NCBI GenBank assembly: GCA_030040795.1
Contig: JASHTA010000458.1
Coordinates: forward strand, 1 to 35,013
Direction of reading: 5' to 3'
DNA length: 35,013 nucleotides
Origin: Gammaproteobacteria bacterium
GTDB taxonomy: Bacteria; Pseudomonadota; Gammaproteobacteria; Steroidobacterales; Steroidobacteraceae
The translations under genes were made by a program, and so were the position numbers. Positions within the stretch are counted from its first letter, which is position 1. The number at the start of each line of letters is the position of its first letter. The notes beneath the pieces were generated by a model. The model was not told where the DNA came from, made no database searches, and saw only the letters and a program-made list of their open reading frames with translations. Shown here piece by piece: positions 1-7,651 of the stretch.

Positions 1-1601
1 AGAATCGCAAGGAGCGGCATCACGATCACGAGCATCGAGGGCGAGATGAACGCGAAGGTGTCGGTGAGCGGAACGAGAATCCAGCCGCTCGCGAGGGTAT
101 GCGCTATCGGAGCGCCGAACTTGAGCACGTCCGCACTGTCGAGCGCGCGCAGGCAGACCGGCAAGGCGACGGCGGACCCGAGGACGGCAAGGCCGAGCAG
201 CAGTACGGCCGCATCGTAGCCGGGACCCACGTGGGGCGACTTCGGTCGGTGCCCGTCGCCGAGCAGGCCGATGCCGAATGCCTTGACGAAAGTGGCGAAG
301 GCCACGGCCGCCGTCAGTGCGAGCCCCGCGCCGGCGAGGGCGAGCGTGAGGCGCCCGGCAAGCGAGGCGAGATGAAAACCCTGGAACACCGTTTGAAACG
401 TGAACCACTCGGTCACGAAACCGATCTGCGGCGGGAGCGCCGCGAGGCTCATCGTGGCGAAGAGCGCCCCGATGCCGAACACGAAGCTCGTCGTCCGCAG
501 CCAGCCGTGCTGTGCGAGGTGATAGCTGCCCCCCGCGGCGTAGACCCCGTCCGAGCAGAGGAACAAGCCTCCCTTTGCGAGCGCATGACCCGAGAGGTGC
601 AGGATCGCGACGGTCCACGCGAGCCCCGCCAGGCTCGGCTGTCCGCCGGCCCGGAAGAGCAGACTCGCTCCGAGGGCCGTGACGGCGATCGCCGCGTTTT
701 CCGCGGAAGAGAACGACAGCAACCGACGCCAGTCGTCCTGCTGGAACGCATAGAGTGCCGCGAGGATCGAGGAGATCACCGCGACCGCCGTGACGAGAAT
801 CCCGACGCCGAAGAGCCCTGCACTGCCGGCGGGCAGCCACTCCAGGAGACCTCTCGATAGCGCGAAGAACGCCGCGTTGAGCACGATGCCGGAGAGGAGA
901 GCTCCGGATGCGCCGCTGCCGCTCGCGTAGGCGCCCGGGAACCACTCGTAAAAGGGGAGAAGCCCCAGCTTTGCGCCGAATCCGATGAGGAGAAGCACGG
1001 CAACGAGCACCCGCACACCCGCCGGCCAGGCGGCTGCCCCGGCGGCGAACCGCGTGAAATCGACGCTTGCATGGGCGCCCTGTGCGAGCAAGAGCAGGGC
1101 AAGCAATATCGCGACCGCGCCAATCTCGAGCAGCGCGAGCATGTACAGCGTGGCGCGGCCGGCTGCGGGCGACGTGCGCTCGGCGAGAAGCATCACCGCA
1201 CCGCCGAGGCTCATGATCTCCCACGCGACGAGGAAGGAGTACGCGTCCTGAACTCCAAAGACGCCGAGTGCGCCGATGAGCGACAGTGCCACGCCCGCGA
1301 GCCATCCGGAACGCGCTGCGCGGAAGGGGGTGCAAAGCGCAACGGCGAGCGCCGCCGGCAACAGGCCGAAGGCGATCAGCCAAAGCGCCTCGGGGGCGTA
1401 ATGGAGCCTGACCGGCACGTCCGACAGGGCGATGGGCAGGGTGAGCGCACCGCTACCTTGCAGCAATCCTGAAGCCGCGCCCCAGATGCCGACGGCCGCG
1501 CCGAGCGCGACCAGTATGCGTGCAATGGCCGGCAGCCGTGCGAGCGCTGCGAGCAAGCCCGCGATCCACAGCCAGAAGGCGCCGGCAAGCAGCTCAGGCA
1601 C
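1..1601 (-). CDS. hyfB: Hydrogenase-4 component B-like / MrpD-NuoL-family proton-translocating subunit (partial, runs off left edge; GTG start near 1601)
   Basis: Manual minus-strand translation from GTG 1601 (VPELLAGAFWLWIAGLLAAL...YSFLVAWEIMSLGGAVMLL...GFGAKLGLLPFYEWFPGAYASGSGASGALLSGIVLNAAFF...) stays open to position 1; start overlaps the stop of the upstream gene. Confidence 0.85.
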   Translation of the reverse strand, partial: MPELLAGAFWLWIAGLLAALARLPAIARILVALGAAVGIWGAASGLLQGSGALTLPIALSDVPVRLHYAPEALWLIAFGLLPAALAVALCTPFRAARSGWLAGVALSLIGALGVFGVQDAYSFLVAWEIMSLGGAVMLLAERTSPAAGRATLYMLALLEIGAVAILLALLLLAQGAHASVDFTRFAAGAAAWPAGVRVLVAVLLLIGFGAKLGLLPFYEWFPGAYASGSGASGALLSGIVLNAAFFALSRGLLEWLPAGSAGLFGVGILVTAVAVISSILAALYAFQQDDWRRLLSFSSAENAAIAVTALGASLLFRAGGQPSLAGLAWTVAILHLSGHALAKGGLFLCSDGVYAAGGSYHLAQHGWLRTTSFVFGIGALFATMSLAALPPQIGFVTEWFTFQTVFQGFHLASLAGRLTLALAGAGLALTAAVAFATFVKAFGIGLLGDGHRPKSPHVGPGYDAAVLLLGLAVLGSAVALPVCLRALDSADVLKFGAPIAHTLASGWILVPLTDTFAFISPSMLVIVMPLLAI

Positions 1602-2544
1602 GCTCGCTCTCCCCGACGATCTGGCCGCCCCGCACGCGCTGGGGCATGCGCCGCACCAGCATCAAAAGCGCATGGATGATCGCGGCCGGGTTGGGCGGAC
1701 AGCCGGGAACGTAGAGGTCCACCGGCAATACCCCTTCGAGCCCGTTGCCACAGGCATATCCGCCACCGTTGGTTCCGCCGGACACCGCGCAGGTGCCGAG
1801 CGCCATGACGAAGCGAGGCTCGGGCATCGCCCGATAGGCCTCCTGAAGCGGGTTCCTCAGGGCGTGGGTCACGGGCCCCGTGACGAGCAGCAGATCGGCG
1901 AAGCGGGGCGAGGGCGTGAAGAAGATGCCGAGACGATGCAGGTTGTAGAAGGGATTGTTGAGCGCCTGCAGCTCCGACTCGCAGCCGTTGCACGAGCCGG
2001 CATCGACGTGGCGGATGTGCAGGCTCCGTCCAAAGATGCGGCGGATCTCGCCTTTCAATTCCTTCTCCGCCGCAGAATCGCCGGCACCGGCACCCGCGTC
2101 GGCACGGGCACCGGCGGCACCCACGTTGGCGCCGACGCCTGCAGCCACACCCGAGGGGCGCGCCCACAGCAGGTCCTCCCGCCGGCGCACGCCGAAGGCC
2201 CAATCGTTCGATGGGCTGAACGCCTCCGTTGGACAGACCTCTACGCACATCTGGCAGACGACGCAGCGGCCATAGTCGACCTTGAGGCGCGCGCCGCCTC
2301 GCGACGCGCCGAGCGAATCCGCGCTGCCGTCGATGGGGTCCCCCTCCTCGATGGCGATCGCACCAGGCAGGCACGCATCCGCGCACTCGCGGCAGCCGCT
2401 CTGGCACTTCGCGGGATCGAACCGCGGCATCCCGAGAACGCCAGACTGGCCGTCGTCACCCTCGGACGGCCATTTCGTGCTGGCCTTGCCCTGCTTCAGC
2501 CCATATCGCGTCCAAAATGGCATGGCTTCTCTCCGCCCCTTCAA
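1594..2544 (-). CDS. Fused ferredoxin (HyfH-like) + hydrogenase small-subunit (HyfI/HycG/NuoB-like) protein
   Basis: Two 4Fe-4S motifs (CQSGCRECADACLPGA; CVVCQMCVEVCPTEAF), then SCNGCESELQALNNP...GTCAVSGG...GCPPNP. Confidence 0.88.
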   Translation of the reverse strand: MKGRREAMPFWTRYGLKQGKASTKWPSEGDDGQSGVLGMPRFDPAKCQSGCRECADACLPGAIAIEEGDPIDGSADSLGASRGGARLKVDYGRCVVCQMCVEVCPTEAFSPSNDWAFGVRRREDLLWARPSGVAAGVGANVGAAGARADAGAGAGDSAAEKELKGEIRRIFGRSLHIRHVDAGSCNGCESELQALNNPFYNLHRLGIFFTPSPRFADLLLVTGPVTHALRNPLQEAYRAMPEPRFVMALGTCAVSGGTNGGGYACGNGLEGVLPVDLYVPGCPPNPAAIIHALLMLVRRMPQRVRGGQIVGESERA

Positions 2545-4235
2545 CGGGCGCAGCCCGCGACCGTGAGGCCGAAGCTGGCCTCGTTGATGGCGTAGTCCAT
2601 CATGTTCGACTGGTGAACGGTGTGGGGGAATACGCGCCAGTTCGAGAAGCTCGGCGACTTGATCTTGACCCGCGCGAGCTTCCCGGCCGAATCGAGATGC
2701 ACGGCGTAGTAGACGGAGCCGCGTGGCGACTCCGCCCAGCCGAGGCCTTCACCCCGGGCGGCAGGCGGGCACTCCGCGCGGATGGCACCGGACGGCAATC
2801 CGCCGAGTGCGGCCTGGATGAGCTCGATGCTGTTCAGGGTTTCGGCGATCCGAACCTGCTGGCGCGCATGCGCATCGCATCCGTCGCTCGTGGCCACACG
2901 CAGCGGCAGCTCGCGATAAACGCCGTAGGGTTGATCGCGCCGCGGATCGCGATCCACTCCGGAGGCGCGCTCGATCGGGCCCGTGGCCCCCAGGTCGAAC
3001 GCGAGCTGCTTGCCGAGCACACCCGTCGTGATCAGCCGGTCGAGATGGGTCGTGGTGGTCTCGAGCATCTCCGCGTAACGCGCAAACTCGCGGTGGATCT
3101 TCGCGAGCCGCACGGCGATTCCGCCGAGACGCGGCTCGCGCCTGAGGCCGCCCGGGCAGACGAGGCTGCGCAGGAAGCGGCTGCCCGTCGCCTCCGCATT
3201 CAACTGCTTGGCGAGCTCCTCGAGATATTTGCCCTCGGCTTCTCCGACCTTGAGCGTCGTGGTGTGACAGAGATGGCCGAAGTAGTGCAGATGGTTGTAG
3301 AGCCGCTCGAGCTCCGCGAGGAGCACGCGCAGCCACTCGGCTCGCGGGGGCACGTCGCACTTCGCGGCCGCCTCGAGCGCTCGAGAGTAAGCGAGCGCGT
3401 GCGCGACGCTCCCGACGGCCGAGACCCGCTCGGCAAGGACGGTGCCGAGCTCGGGTCGTATGCCCTCGAAGCGCTTCTCCATTCCGCGATGCTTGAAGAA
3501 GAGCTGCGGGTCGTAGTGGAGGATCCCCTCGCCGATGTAGAAGAACGTGAACTGCGCCGACTCGAGCACGTCGGCCCGAATGGGACCGAAGGGAAGGAGT
3601 TGCACGTCGCGGTGCGCCGAGCCTGCGACTTCCGGCAAGCTCGAGGGCTCCGGAGCATACGAAAGCGGTGGTGCCGCTCCGGGGCGCAACGGCGGGCGCG
3701 TGGCGCGCGCGCCGGGCAACAGCACGAGCGGCTCGGGCTGCGGCTGATTCTGAAAGGACAGTCCGCACAGATCGGTGATCTCCCGCTCATACCAGGAGAC
3801 GAGCGGGGCGATGGACGCGAGGCTCGGCGGCGGAAGCGTTCCCGGCCGGCAGCGCCAGATCTCCGGCGGATGCCCTGCCGAGGAGTGAACGACATAGCGC
3901 AGCTCGATGGTCTCGGGCGGCGCAGCCTCGGCGCCGCTCCCCTGCACGTGCGGCTCGCCGGCGGTCTCCGGAAACCAGGCGTAGGCGAGCTGTACGCGCG
4001 CTCCCGCCGCAACCGCAGCGCCGCAGCGTTGCTCCAGGTCGCGGAGCGGCACGTCCCGGATCGGTGTGGCGTGGGCTTCCTGCCGCGCCCGCAACGGAGG
4101 CTGCTCCGGGCTCACGGACTGCCTCCGATCGCAAGCTGTGCGGCGATTACGGCGAAATAGTGCGCGAAGGCGCGCGGCCACCACACGCCGAGCACCAGAA
4201 GCGGTACGAGCGCGAGCCACATCGGCAGCACGCAC
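2541..4235 (-). CDS. Hydrogenase-4 large-subunit-like protein (NuoC-NuoD/HyfG-HycE type) lacking the [NiFe] CxxC motifs; true start probably near 4113
   Basis: N-terminal NuoC-like region (EREITDLCGLSFQNQPQPEPLVLLPG), HycE-like core (GILHYDPQLFFKHRGMEKRFEG...ERVSAVGSVAHALAYSRALE...NHLHYFGHLCHTTT). Conserved gene order with neighbouring hyf homologues. Confidence 0.88.
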   Translation of the reverse strand: MRAADVARARTASGARRVVAARLRALFRRNRRTACDRRQSVSPEQPPLRARQEAHATPIRDVPLRDLEQRCGAAVAAGARVQLAYAWFPETAGEPHVQGSGAEAAPPETIELRYVVHSSAGHPPEIWRCRPGTLPPPSLASIAPLVSWYEREITDLCGLSFQNQPQPEPLVLLPGARATRPPLRPGAAPPLSYAPEPSSLPEVAGSAHRDVQLLPFGPIRADVLESAQFTFFYIGEGILHYDPQLFFKHRGMEKRFEGIRPELGTVLAERVSAVGSVAHALAYSRALEAAAKCDVPPRAEWLRVLLAELERLYNHLHYFGHLCHTTTLKVGEAEGKYLEELAKQLNAEATGSRFLRSLVCPGGLRREPRLGGIAVRLAKIHREFARYAEMLETTTTHLDRLITTGVLGKQLAFDLGATGPIERASGVDRDPRRDQPYGVYRELPLRVATSDGCDAHARQQVRIAETLNSIELIQAALGGLPSGAIRAECPPAARGEGLGWAESPRGSVYYAVHLDSAGKLARVKIKSPSFSNWRVFPHTVHQSNMMDYAINEASFGLTVAGCAR

Positions 4236-5596
4236 CAGAAGGCCGTTCCCGCGGCGCGCGGCTGCCTATGGACAGCGGCCGACTCGGGGTGCTCGCCGAA
4301 GTACATCGTGCGAAAGTGATTGAGGAAGCCGATGAAAATCACGATGAGGAGCAGGAGCATCACGAAGACGGCCCACGCATTGGGCCCGGCGAGCCCCGCG
4401 CGCAGGATCGTGAACTCGCTCAAGAACAGCCCGAAGGGCGGCGCACCGGTGATCGCGACGGCGCCCGCCATCCACAGCAGGCCTGCGACCGGCATGGCGG
4501 TGAGGACGTAGTGGATGCGGCCGATCCGCTTGCTGTGAAAGGCGTGCATGGCGTCGCCTGCGCCGAAGAACATGAGCGACTTGTTGAGCGAGTGGTTGAG
4601 CATGTGATAGAGCGCGCCCGCGACCCCGAGCGGCCCGCCGAAGCCGAAGCCGAGCGTCATGACGCCCATGTGCTCGACGCTCGAGTACGCCATGAGGCGC
4701 TTGATCTCGGTCTGCCGAGTGATGAAGAGGGCGGCGATCAGAAGCGAGAGAGCGCCGATCACGACGACGACGGTGCGCGGCAGCGTGCCGAGATGCGCAC
4801 TGTCGGCGACCTGAATGAACCGGGCGATGCCGATCATCGCGGTGTTGAGGAGCGCGCCGGAGAGCATGGCGGACACGGGCGCGGGTCCCTCGCTGTGCGC
4901 ATCCGGGAGCCAGGTGTGCATCGGCGCCAAGCCCACCTTCGTTCCGAAGCCGATGAAGACCAGCAGGAAAGCGGCGAGCGCGATGGTCGGATTGAGCCGC
5001 GGCGCGACCGAGCGCAGCGCGGACCATGTGAGATCGTACGTCGCGCCGAGCGTGAGGCTTCCCCCCCAATAAAAGAAGATGATCCCGAGGAGCGCGAGGC
5101 TGATGCCCGCGGAGACGACGATGATGTACTTCCAGGCGGCCTCGACGCTCTCGCGCGTGCGCTCGAAGCCGACGAGGAATGTGCTGACGAGCGTCGTGAG
5201 CTCGATCGCGATCCAGTACACACCGACGTTGTTCATGAGGGGACCCAAGAGCGTCGTCAGCGCAAACCCGGCGAAGAGCGCGTAGAAGCGATGCAGGCGT
5301 TTCTCCTCGTCGAGCGCGCGCATGTAGCCGATGGCGTAGATCGAGGCGAGGAGATAGACGGTGGCGACGGAGAGCAGCACCCAGGCGCCGAGCGGATCGA
5401 CGATGAGGTAGCCGCGCCAGAGCGTGAACGGGCCCCCGAGCGCTCGTGGCAGGAGCGCGATCACGGCGCCGAAGGAGACGATGGCCGCGATCAGGTTGAG
5501 ATATTCGGAGGCTCGCGGCCGGCGCAAGGCGAGGCAGCCTGCGACCGCGGCGAGCGGCGCGAGCAGAATGACGGCGACGAGCGCTCCGATGCTCAT
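4112..5596 (-). CDS. hyfF: Hydrogenase-4 component F-like / NuoL-N family antiporter-like subunit
   Basis: Start MSIGALVAVILLAPLAAVAGCL at 5596; GFGTKVGLAPMHTWLPDAHSEGPAPVSAMLSGALLNTAMIG. Confidence 0.9.
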   Translation of the reverse strand: MSIGALVAVILLAPLAAVAGCLALRRPRASEYLNLIAAIVSFGAVIALLPRALGGPFTLWRGYLIVDPLGAWVLLSVATVYLLASIYAIGYMRALDEEKRLHRFYALFAGFALTTLLGPLMNNVGVYWIAIELTTLVSTFLVGFERTRESVEAAWKYIIVVSAGISLALLGIIFFYWGGSLTLGATYDLTWSALRSVAPRLNPTIALAAFLLVFIGFGTKVGLAPMHTWLPDAHSEGPAPVSAMLSGALLNTAMIGIARFIQVADSAHLGTLPRTVVVVIGALSLLIAALFITRQTEIKRLMAYSSVEHMGVMTLGFGFGGPLGVAGALYHMLNHSLNKSLMFFGAGDAMHAFHSKRIGRIHYVLTAMPVAGLLWMAGAVAITGAPPFGLFLSEFTILRAGLAGPNAWAVFVMLLLLIVIFIGFLNHFRTMYFGEHPESAAVHRQPRAAGTAFWCVLPMWLALVPLLVLGVWWPRAFAHYFAVIAAQLAIGGSP

Positions 5597-6291
5597 CCCG
5601 TGAGCCTCCGCAGCTCGAGCGTGCTGGAAGTTCCGGCGTGGACGACGAGGTAGCGCACGAGCACTCCGAAGCAAGCGACCACGACGAGCAGGTCGAAGAG
5701 GATCACGAGCTCGATGAGGAGCGGCATCCCGGGGACGAGAATCTGCGATCCGAGGAAGATGCCGTTCTCGAGCACGAGAATGCCGAGAACCTGGGAGATC
5801 ACCTCGCTGCGCACCGTGAGCATGAGAAAGCCGATGAGCTTCATCGACAGCATCACCGTGAGGGCGAGGACGGCAACCGTACCGGTGAGGCCGAGCGCCT
5901 GCCCGAGATGCGTCGCGACGACGAACGCGAACACGACGAGCATCGCGCCGACGACGAGGCTCGAGCTGGGAGCGAGGCGCTCGTGCAGCTCCCGATCGAC
6001 CTTCAGGCGGCGGACGATCCGCAGAAGCAGATAGGGCAGCACGAGCCCCCTGAAGAGCGCCGTGAGGACCGCGATGCCGTAGAGCTCGGGGTAGCCGCCA
6101 TAGAAGGCGACAGCCGCCGAAAGCAGTGCGATGAGCCACGACTGGACGGCGAACGCGATCAGGTACTCATACAGCCAGCGCGAGCCCAGCATCACGAACG
6201 CGAGCAGCAGGCTCGTGATCGCGAGGAGGCTGAAGAGCGAGCCGGCGAGGGGGGGTAACGCAGCGGCGAAGATGCCGTGAGCAGCCGGCAT
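5593..6291 (-). CDS. hyfE: Hydrogenase-4 component E-like membrane protein
   Basis: Start MPAAHGIFAAALPPLAGSLFSLL at 6291; multi-TM HyfE-like protein, stop/start overlap with the next gene. Confidence 0.82.
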   Translation of the reverse strand: MPAAHGIFAAALPPLAGSLFSLLAITSLLLAFVMLGSRWLYEYLIAFAVQSWLIALLSAAVAFYGGYPELYGIAVLTALFRGLVLPYLLLRIVRRLKVDRELHERLAPSSSLVVGAMLVVFAFVVATHLGQALGLTGTVAVLALTVMLSMKLIGFLMLTVRSEVISQVLGILVLENGIFLGSQILVPGMPLLIELVILFDLLVVVACFGVLVRYLVVHAGTSSTLELRRLTG

Positions 6292-6293
6292 AC

Positions 6294-7238
6294 CTACCTC
6301 AATTGGTTGGCGACGATCGCGAGGATCGCGAGGAGAAAGGATGCCGCAAGCGGCTCCTGGTAGCGGTAGTACCGCAGGCGCGATTGCGCGGTCTCGACGA
6401 ACACGACCGCCGCGGCAACCACCAGGAACTTCACGAACAGCGCCACGGCCGCCGCGAAGGCGCCCACCGCGAGCCCCTGGATCGACAGGCCCCAGGGCAG
6501 GAGCAGCACGTTGCAGAAGATCGTGTAGAGGATGAATTGCTTCATCGCCGAGGCCCACTTGAGCAATGCGAGGAGCGGTCCCGAGTACTCGAGAATCCGC
6601 GCCTCCTCGATCATGTACACCTCGATGTGCGTGCTCGAGTGGATGGGCAGCCGGTCCGTCTCGACGAGGAGGAGGATGAAGAAGGCTGCGACCAGGAAGA
6701 GGTGGGCCGGACCCCAGTACACGACGGGCTGCTGCACCAGCAGGTGATTCACGACGAAGGGCAGCATCGACTTGGCGAGGAGCGTGATCCCGACGAAGAC
6801 GAGGATGAGCGTGGGTTCGGCGAGGATGCCGAGCATCACGGTGCGCGATGAGCCGATCCCGCCGTAGGCGCTCCCGGAATCGAGTCCCGCGATCGTGATC
6901 ATGAAGGACCCGAGCGTGAGGATCAGGCCGCCGCCCAGGATATCGCCCATGTCCGAGAGCGGCAGCGGGAAATTCGTGAGGACGGGGATCAGGATCGGCA
7001 CCGTCAGCATGCAGGTGAAAGCGACGACGGGCGCGAACCAGTAGATGAAGCTCGCCGTTTCGGGCACGACGAGCTGTTTGTGGAAGAGCTTCCACAAGTC
7101 CCGGTAGGGCTGGAAGATGCCGGGCCCCTGCGCGCGCTGGACGCGCTCCTCCCATTGGACGATCACACCTTGAAGCAGGGGAGCCAGAGCGAGGACGGTG
7201 AGAACTTGCGCGATCTGCAGCAGGACGTCGCGGATCAC
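6294..7238 (-). CDS. hyfC: Hydrogenase-4 component C-like / NuoH-family subunit (GTG start at 7238 favoured; ATG at 7325 also possible)
   Basis: VIRDVLLQIAQVLTVLALAPLLQGVIVQWEERVQRAQGPGIFQPYRDLWKLFHKQ..., typical NuoH/HycD motif. Confidence 0.88.
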   Translation of the reverse strand: MIRDVLLQIAQVLTVLALAPLLQGVIVQWEERVQRAQGPGIFQPYRDLWKLFHKQLVVPETASFIYWFAPVVAFTCMLTVPILIPVLTNFPLPLSDMGDILGGGLILTLGSFMITIAGLDSGSAYGGIGSSRTVMLGILAEPTLILVFVGITLLAKSMLPFVVNHLLVQQPVVYWGPAHLFLVAAFFILLLVETDRLPIHSSTHIEVYMIEEARILEYSGPLLALLKWASAMKQFILYTIFCNVLLLPWGLSIQGLAVGAFAAAVALFVKFLVVAAAVVFVETAQSRLRYYRYQEPLAASFLLAILAIVANQLR

Positions 7239-7386
7239 AGCCGGTCTGCCTTTCGCTCGCCCAGGTTGGGGCGACCTCTGCGGCAATGTCGAGCGTTCAG
7301 GGAACGGAGCCGGGCCTGCCTCCAAGGCTGGATTTCACAGGCACGCAACAGCCGCTTCGGGCTTGAATCAAGCTCGGGTCTATGCA

Positions 7387-7421
7387 CTACCAATCCTCTC
7401 GTCACGAGACGGACTTGGTAG
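7387..7421 (-). promoter_or_regulatory. Candidate expression-platform hairpin of riboswitch R1, overlapping the aptamer 3' end
   Basis: Minus strand: CTACCAA-g-TCC-g-TCTCG-TGA-CGAGA-GGA-TTGGTAG. The 5' arm overlaps the CCTACC end of the aptamer. Confidence 0.6.
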
Positions 7422-7467
7422 GCATCATCAGCCGATTCCCGGCGGTTCAAGGAGGAATGCCATCTCC
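7417..7467 (-). ncRNA. Fluoride riboswitch (crcB motif) R1, leader of the hyf/Ehr operon
   Basis: Minus strand GGAGATGGCATTCCTCCTTGAACCGCCGGGAATCGGCTGATGATGCCTACC: P1 GGAG/CTCC, pseudoknot GGCAT/ATGCC, P2 GCCG/CGGC, conserved AACCGC and GCTGATGA. Confidence 0.9.
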
Positions 7468-7477
7468 GTCAGCCCGG

Positions 7478-7506
7478 AATATACGGATGACTGTGAAGAT
7501 CAGCAA
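7478..7506 (-). promoter_or_regulatory. Candidate sigma70-type promoter for the R1/hyf transcript
   Basis: Minus strand TTGCTG (7506-7501), 17-bp spacer, TATATT (7483-7478); predicted TSS just 5' of the R1 aptamer. Confidence 0.6.
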
Positions 7507-7531
7507 GCGCGCCGGAAAGCGACTCGCGCGC

Positions 7532-7560
7532 TTGCGTGCCAGAGCCGATCCCTCTAGGAT
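7532..7560 (+). promoter_or_regulatory. Candidate sigma70-type promoter for the R2/dynamin-MutS operon
   Basis: TTGCGT (7532-7537), 17-bp spacer, TAGGAT (7555-7560); predicted TSS a few nt before the R2 aptamer. Confidence 0.55.
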
Positions 7561-7571
7561 GAAGTTGACGC

Positions 7572-7624
7572 GGGAGATGGCCTCCTCCCCCAAAAGAACC
7601 GCCGCTTCGGCTGATGACGCCTGA
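7572..7624 (+). ncRNA. Fluoride riboswitch (crcB motif) R2, leader of the dynamin/ATPase/MutS-like operon
   Basis: GGGAGATGGCCTCCTCCCCCAAAAGAACCGCCGCTTCGGCTGATGACGCCTG: P1 GGGAG/CTCCC with 8-nt loop ATGGCCTC, P2 GCCG/CGGC, AACCGC, GCTGATGACGCCTG; pseudoknot GGCCTC/GACGCC with one mismatch. Confidence 0.88.
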
Positions 7625-7629
7625 ACCGC

Positions 7630-7642
7630 CCTCGCGGCGAGG
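7630..7642 (+). promoter_or_regulatory. Candidate SD-sequestering hairpin downstream of R2
   Basis: CCTCG-CGG-CGAGG, with the 3' arm containing the GAGG ribosome-binding site about 10 nt before ATG 7652. Confidence 0.5.
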
Positions 7643-7651
7643 ATCGGCGCC

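Noticed and set aside
4064-5653. 529-aa plus-strand ORF
   Set aside because: Antisense to HyfF-like subunit; charged low-complexity composition expected from the complement of hydrophobic coding sequence.
2541-7238. Calling this a functional [NiFe] hydrogenase/formate hydrogenlyase
   Set aside because: Both CxxC [NiFe]-ligand motifs of the large subunit are missing, and no hyp or formate dehydrogenase genes are in the window.
7382-7624. 80-aa plus-strand ORF in the 7.2-7.65 kb region
   Set aside because: It runs across riboswitches R1 and R2 and the divergent promoters; the region is better explained as regulatory RNA.
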